A stretch of 64,000 nt of DNA, taken from the NCBI RefSeq assembly GCF_003255815.1, contig NW_020257756.1:1152210-1216209 (forward strand). The letters run 5' to 3'. Source of the stretch: Theropithecus gelada (Eukaryota > Chordata > Mammalia > Primates > Cercopithecidae). The notes beneath the pieces were generated by a model. That model saw only the letters and a list, made by a program, of their open reading frames with translations, did not search any database and was not told where the DNA came from. Shown here in pieces: positions 34,086-46,192 of the stretch. The position numbers and the translations under genes are program-made. Numbering within the stretch: the first letter of the stretch is position 1; each line of letters begins with the position of its first letter.

Positions 34086-35067
34086 AAAGAGATATAGCTG
34101 TACTTTAAACTCACTGTGAACCAGAAACAGAACAGAAACAACCTGGATAGAGGCTTAAGCCACGGACTGCTGGACCCTAGGAAGTTGAATTCCTACGGGG
34201 TGACAAGGGCAAAAATCACCATATGCAGGTTGGGATCCTGGATCCAAGTACATGGTAGGAAACCTGGGGCTGGTCTAGGAGTTTTCCACCCTTGAAAAGA
34301 GATAGGAGAAAGCTGTGACTGCTGGTTGTGCCTGTGGCTTTTGAAAGCTGCTGGGGAGGTCAGAAGCTGCCAAACAAGCAGCACCTGCTGATCCAGCAGC
34401 TGCCTCTGCAATGTCCCCAGGGTCGCCACGGATAGAAAGCCCACCAGTGGGCACAGGGGCAGATTTTGGAGGAAGGGGTTGGCAAGTAATTTCTACCCAG
34501 GAGAAAACTGAAAGTAAATCTTCCGTGTACATACAGAAACCTTAACATTAAAGAGAAGCAATAAAATCAATAAAACAAAGTTACATTCACTGGACAAAAT
34601 GCAAATAACATAGCATCTTAAAATGACTTGAAGGTCTGTTACTAAGCCTTAAGCAGGAAAAGAAAGGAAAATATCCATAAGAAATTATAAAGTACTGGCA
34701 GATAGCTATAAATTAAGGTCAAATGAAAATGATAAACACCAGCTAGTAATCTTTCAAATAAAAAATACAGCCATTGCATTAAAGAGCTCAATAAATAGAA
34801 TAATTCTAGATCTAATCATAAGAAATTAGATAATACTTAAAATTCAACCAAAATGAAGCACAGACAGGTAACAAGATAAAAACTCAGAAACTCAGAAAGT
34901 TGGAGAAATGGTGTTTAGATGGAAAGCCTCTAGTATAGTTCTAATAAAATTTCGGAAGTAGAGAATAAAGGAAATTGTGAAGAAGAAACTATCCAAGAGA
35001 TCATGGTTAAGAATTTGCACAATTTGGAAACACACATACACACGCAAGTTATCAGACTGAAATAGTA
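34086..35067 (+). mobile_element. HAL1-like (L1-related) element, left part
   Basis: The sequence follows the order of a HAL1/L1M 5' region and ORF1-type body: ACTGTGAACCAGAAACAGAAC, GGGTGACAAGGGCAAAAATC, AGGAGTTTTCCACCCTTG, ACCTGCTGATCCAGCAGCTG, then AATCAATAAAACAAAGTTAC and ACTGGACAAAATGCAAATAAC. HAL1 elements encode only an ORF1-like protein, here fully decayed. The apparent minus-strand open frames at 34193-34548 are antisense to it. The element is cut at 35067 by a younger L1. Confidence 0.65.
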
Positions 35068-35312
35068 TTTTTTTTTAAATTATTATTATACTTTAAGTTC
35101 TAGGGTACATGTGCATAACGTGCAGGTTTTTACATATGTATACTTGTGCCATGTTGCTGTGCTGCACCCATCAACTCGTCAGCACCCATCAACTCGTCAT
35201 TTACATCAGGTATAACTCCCAATGCAATCCCTCCTCCCTCCCCCCTCCCCCCTCCCCATGATAGGCCCAGCTGTGTGATGTTCCCCTTCCCGAGTCCAAG
35301 TGATCTCATTGT

Positions 35313-37404
35313 TCAGTTCCCACCTATGAGTGAGAACATGCAGTGTTTGGTTTTCTGTTCTTGTGATAGTTTGCTAAGAATGATGGTTTCCAGCTGCATC
35401 CATGTCCCTACAAAGGACACAAACTCATCCTTTTTTATGGCTGCATAGTATTCCATGGTGTATATGTGCCACATTTTCTTAATCCAGTCTGTCACTGATG
35501 GACATTTGGGTTGATTCCAAGTCCTTGCTATTGTGAATAGTGCCGCAATAAACATACGTGTGCATGTGTCTTTATAGCAGCATGATTTATAATCCTTTGG
35601 GTATATCCCCAGTAATGGGATGGCTGGGTCATATGGTACATCTAGTTCTAGATCCTTGAGGAATCGCCATACTGTTTTCCATAATGGTTGAACTAGTTTA
35701 CAATCCCACCAACAGTGTAAAAGTGTTCCTATTTCTCCACATCCTCTCCAGCACCTGTTGTTTCCTGACTTTTGAATGATCGCCATTCTAACTGGTGTGA
35801 GATGGTATCTCATTGTGGTTTTGATTTGCATTTCTCTGATGGCCAGTGATGATGAGCATTTTTTCATGTGTCTGTTGGCTGTATGAATGTCTTCTTTTGA
35901 GAAATATCTGTTCATATCCTTTGCCCACTTTTTGATGGGGCTGTTTGTTTTTTTTCTTGTAAATTTGTTTGAGTTCTTTGTAGGTTCTGGATATTAGCCC
36001 TTTGTCAGATGAGTAGATTGCAAAAATTTTCTCCCATTCTGTAGGTTGCCTGTTCACTCTGATGGTTGTTTCTTTTGCTGTGCAGAAGCTCTTTAGTTTA
36101 ATGAGATCCCACTTGTCAATTTTGGCTTTTGCTGCCGTTGCTTTTGGTGTTTTAGACATGAAGTCTTTGCCCATGCCTATGTCCTGAATGGTACTACCTA
36201 GGTTTTCCTCTAGGGTTTTTATGGTATTAGGTGTAACATTTAAGTCTCTAATCCATCTTGAATTAATTTTCGTATAAGGAGTAAGGAAAGGATCCAGTTT
36301 CAGCTTTCTACTTATGGCTAGCCAATTTTCCCAGCACCATTTATTAAATAGGGAATCCTTTCCCCATTTCTTGTTTCTCTCAGGTTTGTCAAAGATCAGA
36401 TGGCTGTAGATGTGTGGTATTATTTCTGAGGACTCTGTTCTGTTCCATTGGTCTACATCTCTGTTTTGGTACCAGTACCATGCTGTTTTGGTTACTGTAG
36501 CCTTGTAGTATAGTTTGAAGTCAGGTAGCGTGATGCCTCCAGCTTTGTTCTTTTGACTTAGGATTGTCTTGGAGATGCGGGCTCTTTTTTGGTTCCATAT
36601 GAACTTTAAAGCAGTTTTTTCCAATTCTGTGAAGAAAGTCATTGGTAGCTTGATGGGGATGGCATTGAATCTATAAATAACCTTGGGTAGTATGGCCATT
36701 TTTACGATATTGATTCTTCCTATCCATGAGCATGGTATATTCTTCCATTTGTTTGTGTCCTCTTTTATTTCACTGAGCAGTGGTTTGTAGTTCTCCTTGA
36801 AGAGGTCCTTTACATCCCTTGTAAGTTGGATTCCTAGGTATTTTATTCTCTTTGAAACAATTGTGAATGGAAGTTCATTCCTGATTTGGCTCTCTGTTTG
36901 TCTGTTACTGGTGTATATGAATGCTTGTGATTTTTGCACATTAATTTTGTATCCTGAGACTTTGCTGAAGTTGGTTATCAGCTTAAGGAGATTTTGGGCT
37001 GAAGACAATGGGATTTTCTAAATATACAATCATGTCATCTGCAAAGAGGGACAGGTTGACTTCTTCTTTTCCTAACTGAATACCCTTGATTTCTTTCTCT
37101 TGCCTGATTGCCCTAGCCAGAACTTCCAACACTATGTTGAATAGGAGTGGTGAGAGAGGGCATTCCTGTCTTGTGCCAGTTTTCAAAGGGAATTTTTCCA
37201 GTTTTTGCCCATTCAGTATGATATTGGCTGTGGGTTTGTCATAAATAGCTCTTATTATTTTGAGGTACATTCCATCAATACCGAATTTATTGAGCGTTTT
37301 TAGCATGAAGGGCTGTTGAATTTTGTCAAAAGCCTTTTCTGCATCTATTGAGATAATCATGTGGTTCTTGTCTTTGGTTCTGTTTATATGCTGGATTATG
37401 TTTA
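35313..37404 (-). pseudogene. L1 ORF2 pseudogene, 3' two thirds
   Basis: Three overlapping minus-strand open frames make up the reverse transcriptase core and C-terminal region: up to 37404 down to 36983, 37008 to 35788, and 35915 to 35313. The first holds the catalytic LFADDMIVYLENP motif intact. The frame changes in the overlaps 36983-37008 and 35788-35915 mark two frameshifts. The ORF2 stop is at 35313-35315, after a normal C-terminal MFSLIGGN. Loss of the 5' part and the frameshifts make it inactive, but it is much better preserved than the copy at 3.6-7.4 kb. Confidence 0.92.
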
Positions 37405-37794
37405 ATAGACCAATAGCAGGCTCTGAAATTGAGGCAATAATTAATAGCCTACCAACCAAAAAATGTCCAGGACCAGATGGATTCACAGCTGAATTCTACC
37501 AGAGGTACAAGGAGGAGCTGGTACCATTCCTTCTGAAACTATTCCGATCAATAGAAAAAGAGGGAATCCTCCCTAACTCATTTTAGGAGGCCAACATCAT
37601 CCTGATACCAAAGCCTGGCAGAGACACAACAAAAAAAGAGAATTTTAGACCAATATCCCTGATGAACATCGATGCAAAAATCCTCAATAAAATACTGGCA
37701 AACCGGATTCAGCAGCACATCAAAAAGCTTATCCACCACGATCAAGTGGGCTTCATCCCTGGGATGCAAAGCTGGTTCAACATTCGCAAATCAA
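37405..37794 (+). pseudogene. Inverted 5' piece of the same L1 ORF2
   Basis: The piece encodes the segment just upstream of the reverse transcriptase core, reading TAGSEIEAII-like residues (here IAGSEIEAIINSLPTKK) and then CPGPDGFTAEFYQRYKEE, up to a stop where TTTTATGAG is TTTTAGGAG (37580s). It then continues as RT N-terminal sequence to GGGATGCAAAGCTGG. It lies in opposite orientation to the remainder of the insertion, as expected from twin priming. Confidence 0.92.
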
Positions 37795-38035
37795 TGAAAT
37801 AGTAGCTTGAGAGCAGAATAGAATGAATAAGATCTATACTCAGATATATCACTTTGAAATTGCAGAAATCAAACACAAAAAAGTATTTTGAAAGCTACCA
37901 GAGAGAAAAGACAGGTGGCCTCTAAAGGGTTGACAACTGGACTGATAGCAGATTTCTCATCAGTCAGAATATATCTCAAAAAGTAGTCTGAAGCCAAGTT
38001 CCTAATCCCAAAAGCATTGAGCAAAAAGTATTGGG
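37795..38035 (+). mobile_element. HAL1-like element, right part
   Basis: Resumption of the element interrupted at 35067. GATATATCACTTTGAAATTGC, AAAGCTACCAGAGAGAAAAG and ACAACTGGACTGATAGCAG follow the expected order of the HAL1/L1M body. The end is approximate. Confidence 0.6.
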
Positions 38036-38235
38036 GCCCAGGCACATTTCCAGGAGAGCCAGGCACCATGGATAGTAGTTGAAAGGACAGAAGATTTGAG
38101 GTGGTCAAGGAGCCTGGAGTCATGGCTGAACTGAAGAGTAGGCAGATAAGCAGATTTTCTTCAATTAATTCCTCCCACTGTGAACACTGGTGCTCCATAA
38201 ATGATTAAAGAGAATGCTGGAAGTTCATTTCCAGA

Positions 38236-38339
38236 GCAGCATTTCCTAAACCTGTTCCATGACACATTGACAAGTGAATAAAACTCTCTGTTAAATAAAC
38301 AAAAAAGTTCCATTGTCAAATATGTTTGGAAACTGCTGC
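38236..38339. mobile_element. Short MITE-like DNA transposon with terminal inverted repeats
   Basis: A 104-bp unit starts GCAGCATTTCCTAAAC and ends GTTTGGAAACTGCTGC. The ends are imperfect inverted repeats of 16 bp. Size and structure suggest a non-autonomous DNA transposon remnant. No family name is asserted and the target duplication is not clear. Confidence 0.5.
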
Positions 38340-39374
38340 ATGAAACAAAATTTATGCACAACAAAACAAAATCCTCACAACACATTTTCCCAGACCGTTT
38401 GCTAAATCAATATGCTGTGTAAATCTTCAGGAAGGATGTTTAGATTGCAGGGTTTTCAAACCATTTTGAACATAGACAGATATTTCCTTAGAAGGGCTAA
38501 GGAGATAATCCACAGATCATGCTTTGGAAGGAAAGCGTCTCTAGATCTATCTAGCCTTAATATTTTCCTCTCTATTTTCTGACAGGTCTCTGGAGACACA
38601 AAGTAAAGTAAGCAAAAAATTATTCTCCAGTCACTATAAAACCCACCACAAACTACCTACCCTGATGATTACAGGTCGTTTAGTTAAAGTGGAGCCTTAC
38701 ATATGCCAGATTGCCCTGCCATTCAACCACACTTTTGTCCATGCTGCCTTCCAGTTAGCCCTCTTTACCTTCAGCGATTCTGGGAGAAGTTGCTTTTGCA
38801 GTTATAAAGGACACTTGTTAGAGGTCTGGTCATTCTTTACCTATTTTATTGCTTCAGGAACCTGCTGAAAATGTGACTTAGAGCAATCCTAGACTCATGG
38901 ATTAAGCTGCACACAACCAGGTTCTTTAATAACACTATTTACCATTAATATACAGAGTCCACAAATGATGGGTAATAACTCTGATCCTCTGGTTTGGGGC
39001 TTAAGAGATGCTTCCCTTAAGTAAACAATTAAAGCCTTCTTGTAAAGAGTACTGCTGAAAGGAACAGAACTTTGCATTTGTTATAATCTTAATGGAAAGT
39101 AGTGTTTTATATAATGGCACATGTTATATATACGGAGAAAAATATGCTTGATCAGGGTTTCATTCTATAAGCTAGACAGCTCATAAGCTCTAGGACCCTT
39201 CTGGGTCCTAGAATGATGACTGCAAATTCCAGGTAGCTACAACAGTCCAAACATCCCCATGTAAGAAATTTTGCAGGAATCTTTTAATATAAGACTTTAT
39301 GTAGAAATAAAAAAGATTACACAACAATTATTAAAACCATAATAAAAGGTAAATCTATGTTCACCTTGCTATGT
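38340..39374. other. Unique sequence
   Basis: About 1 kb without recognised elements. A short perfect hairpin (9-bp stem) lies at 39190-39211. Confidence 0.4.
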
Positions 39375-39445
39375 AAATAACAATAATAACATCTAACATT
39401 TACATGGTGCTTACAATGGCATAGGTGTCTAAGCACTTTTGATAC
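39375..39445 (-). mobile_element. MIR fragment, outer part
   Basis: CATCTAACATTTACATGGTG, CTTACAATGGCATAGGTGTC and TAAGCACTTTTGATA correspond to the reverse complement of the MIR 3' region. Confidence 0.55.
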
Positions 39446-39774
39446 CTGAGCCTATGATACAGAGAGGGTGGCCTTAAAGTTGGGACACACAGACAATGGA
39501 CACTATATTATAAATTGTTTCCAGATCTTGCATTACAGTGTATGACATGTCCAATGTGCTGTGCAAAATTGCAATGAACACGCTGCATTAATTCAGCATT
39601 CCTATCAATCTCTGTACATGCCTCTGTGATGTGTTGCCTCAGATGATTTATATTTCTGCTTTTCCACTAAATAACTATGTGCTTTTAGGAAACCCCAGGA
39701 GAACTAAATCAGGGGTTCAAAATGTAAAAAAATAGACTATGATAGTATAGTAGCATCTGCTTCTGGATTTTATA
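39446..39774. other. Segment of unknown origin splitting a MIR
   Basis: About 330 bp, beginning near CCTGAGCCTATGATACAGAG, separates two pieces that together make one minus-strand MIR. I do not recognise it. It has no open frame of note. Confidence 0.4.
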
Positions 39775-39915
39775 GCTATTGTGTATTATCTCCATTTTAA
39801 AGATGAGGAAACTGAGGCTCAAAGAAGTTAAGTAACTTGCACAAGGTCATAGATCTAGAAGTGGTGAAGGGATGATTTAAATCAAAGCCATTCTCTGCTA
39901 GAGTCCATGCTCTCA
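39775..39915 (-). mobile_element. MIR fragment, core part
   Basis: A clear reverse-complement MIR core: TTTTAAAGATGAGGAAACTG, AGGCTCAAAGAAGTTAAGTA and ACTTGCACAAGGTCATAGAT. It is among the best preserved MIRs in the window. Confidence 0.88.
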
Positions 39916-42900
39916 TTAGAAGAATAAATGAAAAAAAAAAACCCTATAAATACTTATACAGTAGGTTTGTGATATAAAGTTGTAGTCGCTTTGCTGGTCC
40001 AGTGCAATTTTTTTGTCTTCTATTTTCCCAATCACATATCTATTTATTTGTATCCTACCCTGTTGTATAACAGGAGAGTCACTGCTTTGTATCAAGGCCC
40101 TTATTTCTTATTGCAAATTTTTCAGACTTTATCAATGCCACTCCTAAGGTTATTCATACTGCAAGATGACTGCTGCAAGTTACTCGTGCAACAGGAATGG
40201 CCTTTCTTGCTAACTTCTGTGTCCTGCGACGTTCATTATCTCTGTCTCTCTGTCAGCCATGGTTGTGTGCTTTGCAAGCTGCTACAACAATATTCAATTA
40301 ATTTTGTATGGAAAGAATAACTTCCAATTGTGTCGACACTGACCAATGACCACGTAAATGTGTGTATAGCATTATACTTCCTTTTAGACACTGTTACATG
40401 GCCACAGTGGTTACTATATCTTAGATTTACTGTTCACTTCATGTCTAGTGTCATGTAGACCATTCAACTTATTATATTCATGGATATATACACATACATT
40501 TTTGGCAAGTGGAAAGAATGACAAAGGATCACATGTTAGCATGACTTACTGATTCTATTTTTATTTTCTTAAATGGCAAATCTCTGAATGATCTCTCTCT
40601 TAAGAATGATGCCTGAGACCTAAAATAAGTTTTGACGACCCATAGCCTTCAGGATGAAAAGTCAATTTGTTAGGAATCTGCTCTTTAATATGAGAGATTT
40701 CTAGTGGGTCCATGCACAATAAGGAGATGATTAAAATTAGCTATTAAATTATTAGTGGTGGACAGTTTTCACAGAAAGATGTCTTAAGGTATTTAGAACC
40801 TAAAGGAAATATGAACTGATACAAAGGAGAAAGGAAAGAAGCAAGACAGGAAGGAAGTGAGGAAGAGAGGGAAGATAAAAATTGAAGATTTAGAGGTGAA
40901 TTGATAAATGTCCTTCTATAAATTGGGTGTTTAGGGGGCAGAGGAGAGGGAGTACCTGGCTTCAACAGAGCACACATGGTTAGAGTAACAGAAATTGGTC
41001 ATATTGTTTTGAATACATCAATATTTTTCATTGGTTTATGAAATTTAATAGCTTTGTCCAGAGGAAATCCACCACTTTGAATAAGAAGAAATGACGGGGC
41101 TGGGTCACCTCTGCCAGTGACACGATAGACACATTCCTAATGATCAGGAATGAGTTACAAAAATAGCTAGATCTGGAACCAAAGGAGAGGGAGTAGGTAT
41201 TCTCCAGAGAAGGTAACTGTGCATGCCCAGGTAACCTGTTCCCATAGCTTATTCTTGGATGTCAGAGAATCTTAAGGGGCTTGAATCCATAATATTTAAT
41301 GCCATGTCAACCAACATATTTGAACTTTTGAGTGTAATAATTGAACATTTTGAAGTTAATCATTTTTTCAATTCCTAGGGAAAATACACTCTATTATAGA
41401 GCAAAAAGCCACACAAGACCATTCTGTATGTTTCTGAATAAGAAAACTTTTGAGTCTAAAGCATTGGTCTAGTGTCTAAAAAAAAATTTACCTGGAAAGT
41501 TTAAAGCAGCTTAAACCCACCGTTTTTTTTTCCCCCCTACGGTGATAGATTGGAGGATGCTATGAAAAAATATGGAATATTAGAGCTGTAAGGAGCAGCA
41601 TAATATTTAGGAAATGAGCACATTGCCTCTAAGCACTTATTGTGCTATACACGTGGCTAATAAAAGAATGGAAAATAATTTAAACCAGAAATCATAACAG
41701 TAGTATACTAACTGCCCTTCTGGTTATTGTCATTCTTCTTCTTCTTGCTGTTGTTACTTTTAATTTACATCTGTTCCCCATGTGGTATATGATGTTATAT
41801 GTTACTTATAATTTTTGCTGTACAGACATTCACATATGGGCTCTGTCTTCTTTGATCATACTTTTCATTAAAATGCTTGAGAGAACAATGTCCTCTTGAT
41901 TTAAAAAAAAATGCTTTGGTTTTACTCATGTGATGTTAAATAAGTCAATTAAGATGTTCTTATTGACTGATTTGCTTTGCTTAATCTATGCTAAAAATCA
42001 GAACAGAGCACTAACTGACTATTCAAAATCCTTAGCTTGATGCTGATGATATTCAATTAATATTAGGTCATTCGTATTTTCCAAGAGTACTTCAGAAGTA
42101 GAAAATAATTGATTTGAATCTCCCAATCCCCCATCACACGTAAATTAATGGTTTTCTTAATCTTTCACATGATAAATGGAACAATTACATTAAGAGATAC
42201 ACAACCATTCTTGTGCAGTCTCTACCATATCACAGTTTCCATTTTAGGAATGGCGATCATGGAGATGTGTCTGTTTTATTTATGCAGTGCCTCAGATAGC
42301 ACCATATGCTTGTGGATTCTTAATACATGCTATTTGATGATTGATTTATACACTCCATTTACAAGGTGTTAATGTAAAAGATGGCCAAATTCAGTCTCAT
42401 GTCTCCCTTAATAGTTTTTACATTTTTCCAGTAATGCATTTTGTAAACAACACTAAATACTACTTCTAGTTCATCAACAGCTCTTTATGATTAGTTGATA
42501 TTCTCAGACAACAGAATGTACATGAAATGTACAAATAAATACATTCTGTGTTAGACAATGTACAGATGGTTTTAAATTTTTATGATGAATATATGGACTG
42601 CATATTTTTGTAGAATGATTTATTGCAACTAGTCTTGGAGAGCTATTCGGAGATACAGAATAGTGTAACTAAAATTTAATAGAACTTTAAAAAGTAAAAA
42701 AGTGAAGTAGAAACATTTCATTTCATCAGCACAGCAAAAACTTTGGGACTTTTGTCTAGCACATAATTTCAATGTTCAGCTCATGCACTAGAAATAATCA
42801 TATATTTTTGGTAACAGAAAAAAATGGAGAGGCCCCATGACAATCAATTGCTGTGTAAACAATTATTTGAAAATGGAACATTTATAAAGCAAATTGGAGT

Positions 42901-43329
42901 GACATTCAAGGCTTGGCAACGTGGAAGACTAAAAATCACATGAACTTCTGAGTTCATCACACTTATAAACCTAGCTCCATCTCCGATGTTCATATTTGCC
43001 ATCTATAAAATGCAAAAATTATTACTTACTTCAAAGAGTTAATATATAAAATGAATTCAATTATGTTTATTACACATGAATAGTGAGATTTCAATAGGTT
43101 AAGTGAGATATAAATAGGGCTTTAGTAATGGCAGCACTTGTCATTATCATCTTGATTATGTCTGTTTTCTCTCTTAGATATGTGAAACCATAGAGGAAGG
43201 CATGAGGAAAGGATAATGCAGGAAGTTAAATCCCAGGGTAACCAATTTGGAATTTTATTTAAAAGTCAGTAAGAGAATATTAAAAATGTTTGAGGTAGAA
43301 AAATCAACCTGATTTTGACTTAGCTTTAC
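39916..43329. other. Unique intergenic sequence
   Basis: About 3.4 kb with no recognised transposon. The 109-codon open frame at 39991-40320 and others have no domain or plausible gene structure. A short purine-rich patch is at 40822-40872. Confidence 0.4.
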
Positions 43330-43344
43330 AATAGTAATTCCCAT

Positions 43345-43480
43345 AAGAACCATAGGGGTGATTGTTAAAAATGCAGATATGGGGACCTTAGCATGAGAAG
43401 TAGTGATGAATCAGGTCTGATAGGAGATCCAGATGATTCCTATCATGACATGAAGTCCTAGGGGCGCACTTCATGACATG
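43345..43480 (+). mobile_element. Possible MER5-like hAT fragment
   Basis: GATTGTTAAAAATGCAGATA, a GGGGACC block, ATCAGGTCTGATAGG and AGATCCAGATGATTCC follow the order of a MER5-type element. Divergence is strong. Confidence 0.45.
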
Positions 43481-43568
43481 TCACTTTAGAGAAGTTAGTC
43501 TAAATGCAATATGAAAGGGTGTTTTAGAAGGGGAGAAACTGAGCACAAGGTGATCACTTAGGTATCTG

Positions 43569-43690
43569 CTACTCAAAATGTGGTTGGTCAACAGCAGCAT
43601 AGAGGGGACCTGAATGCTCAGTAGAAATACAGAATCTTGAGTCAAACACAAAACCTACTGAATTGGAATCTGCCTTTTAACAAAATGCAC
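43569..43690 (+). mobile_element. MER5A hAT-Charlie fragment
   Basis: CTACTCAAAATGTGGTTGG, AACAGCAGCAT, AGAAATACAGAATCTTGAG and CCTACTGAATTGGAATCTGC match the MER5A consensus in order on the plus strand. Confidence 0.7.
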
Positions 43691-46192
43691 AGCTTATTCA
43701 TTAATATATTAAAGTATGAGATGGCTGACCTAAAAAAATGGGTAGTACAGATGGAAGCTAATAAAAGCCTGGAATTGGGCAGTGGTGGAGGGAGAAAAAG
43801 GAAGAATGAAAAGAGAGAGGATTAAAAGAGAGAGGTTATACTAGTTGACTAGCTACCAACCCAGAAATTCAGGTCAATGAGGCCCCACTCTCCATAAGTC
43901 CAGCGGGCCAGGCTCTGTTCATCATTATAGGTTGTTTTCCATAACACCTCTGGGACGCACCCATGCTTCCTGGGCAGGAACTGGTAGATTTGTAAGAAGG
44001 AGTAAATGCTTGCCTTGGATTCTCCCTCTGCTGACCCTGAATGGAGCAGACATGGAGTATAGGTTCTCTCCCTAGCAGTCTTAGGAGCAAATTTCAGAAC
44101 AGCTGCAAAGCAGGCTGACACACTTTCAAATAACCATCTGGCCTCACTTCCCACCCTGATGTGGCATAAACATGGAGATGACGACAGAGGGGGTGTAATC
44201 ATCAGATTAATCTCAGGAAAGAAGGACTGGAGAATTGAGGATAAATAAGAATTTGGCTAAATTTGGTATGTCGTGTTGGGACCTTTTAAAAATGCCTTCT
44301 GGACACAATAGCTTGCAGAGGGTAACAAAGGTATCCCCTCTTTTCCTTTGAATCCTTGAGCAATTATCATTTTCCAAATTGAAGAAAGTTGCCCAAGTGC
44401 TGGAGGTGCCAGGATATTGTTTCTATGACAATGAAATACATTACTGCCCACTGCATTGAGCCTAGAAGTTTGTAGCTGCACAGCTGCCTCACTAATTATG
44501 TTCCTAATGTGACAGAGGGAAAAGTACACTGTAATTTTGATATACAGTAGTTTCGTGAATATAGCATTAGTGCAGAACTTCAGGGGTGCCTGTATAAGCC
44601 AGAGAATGAGGCTGCATTAAATATCCAATAACTATCAAGCTAGCAGAGGTGTTCTATTAGCTGAATGGCAGAGCGTGCAATTTAGAAGCTGGAGACTCTG
44701 AGTTTTCTCTCAGCAGCAATGTCTAAACATAATTAATCAGTTGCTTCTCACAGTAAGTGACACTAATTAGTTGCACTCTAATTGCCACGTATGGAGTAAT
44801 GTTACTCCATTCTAAGTGCTCTGTAGAGTAGCGACATGAGATCCTTAATACATTATCACAGATTTCCATGTAATTAAAGTTCTTTCCAATGGTGTGAAAG
44901 GAAAATATTGTAGGCTATTTCACCAGGAATCAATAAATAACTGATAGTGCCACTGTTAGGAAATAGAGTGATTGAACTCCTTCCTTATCATTATCATTAT
45001 GTGGTTAGAACTGTGTATATTGTGTGTATATTGGAAGTGCCAAACCTTGGAATTAAATAATATGTCCTTTGCTAGCTATGTTCTTGCTAGAAGGCTTTCT
45101 CTGCCAAAGGAAACTATTCTTAGTTGTTCTGAATTTTATTAAATTTCTGGAATCAGACAGAGAATTGACTTGATCTGATAAATAAAGAAAAGGGAAATAT
45201 TAGCTTCCAATCTGACTTCACTTTAGTTTTTTGCTTTTGTCTGGTTGTATTCTTTATCCTGTATGTCATATTTTCCTCCCTGGTAAAAGATTAGCTTATG
45301 CTCTTATACATTTGACATTTTTTTTTTATGCTAAAGTACTTGAGTTGCTTGAGCTTCTTTTTAGAGGCGCCTTCCAAGCATTTGTGATTCTAGAAAACTG
45401 TTCTTTAAAAATGATTTTAAACTATTGTGGAAAAGAGAAAATGTTCTTGGGCTCTTATTCAGTTTAAATTCTATAAGATAAAGAAAACCATAGGAAATCG
45501 AAAGAAAGAAATGTGACAGAGCCGATATAATAGCCAAGAAAAATAAGCCTCTCTTTATAAATGCATTAGACTATTACAAATGAGAGTAGGAATTCGAAAT
45601 TGTATAACCTTAACTCGCCATTTCTTCTTTTCTGACTTCCTTAGTCATATGTATTTTAATTATTCTGATTTTGTATGGATTCTACTTTTCCTTTCTTTGG
45701 AATTATTATTTTTTCATTATATGATTCATGTTGAGGAGATCTTTGTTTCTCCTGGGAGCACATTTATCCTTTAGTGACTGTTTTGACTCTGGTGTTTAGC
45801 AGCTTTTTCTTTAAAGATAATTCTCTCTGTCTCTTTCTGTATTTGCTAAGTCATTTTGGAGGTTTTTACAACTTTTCTTCACTGCTGAGGTTTACATTAT
45901 GCAAAACTTTAAGTTTCCTCCACAAAAACATATGCCAAGATCAATCACATACACTGTAGACATAAGACACATTTCTCCTCCTCCTAGGCATCAGCTATAA
46001 TGTTGATGTCATTTAAAAATATGTCACACAATTTATGTTGTAATGGGGCATGGGAGTGGTGATGGTGATGGCAGGATAAGAGGATGGTGAGAAAAGAGGG
46101 CATTTTTCTAGGTGAAGCCATTAGCATGAGCACACACAATACTGGCAGTGATTACAAAAGGGCACAAAATGAGCTTTGCTGTAAATATATTC
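43691..46192. other. Unique intergenic sequence with a candidate conserved element
   Basis: About 2.5 kb with no transposon recognised. Part of it (44640-44980) is rich in TAAT-type motifs and is listed as a candidate conserved non-coding element. Open frames at 43849-44529 have no domain. Confidence 0.4.

Larger units (their letters stand above)
35058..37804 (-). mobile_element. 5'-inverted (twin-primed) L1 of cercopithecid type
   Basis: The main body (35068 to about 37404) is a minus-strand L1: a short poly(T) at 35068-35076, the 3'UTR, and ORF2 back to the reverse transcriptase region. At about 37404 the orientation flips. The segment 37405-37794 is the next upstream part of ORF2 but on the plus strand. 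Sequence order at the junction is contiguous in L1 coordinates with little or no loss. TGAAATAGTA is repeated exactly at 35058-35067 and 37795-37804, a 10-bp target-site duplication bracketing the whole structure. The 3'UTR has a repeated CAGCACCCATCAACTCGTC unit and TATAACTCCCAATGCAATCC, which I associate with rhesus-type L1. It is inserted into a HAL1 element. Confidence 0.93.

Noticed and set aside
34193..34548. Three overlapping minus-strand open frames as a candidate gene
   Set aside because: They run antisense to a HAL1-like element and have no domain or conserved start.
35788..37008. 406-codon minus-strand open frame as a host gene
   Set aside because: It is the L1 ORF2 C-terminal region of an inverted, frameshifted L1, bounded by L1 3'UTR and target duplications.
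43444..43480. Imperfect hairpin around CATGACATGAAGT as a regulatory RNA
   Set aside because: The stem is short with a mismatch, and it sits at the edge of a MER5-like fragment.
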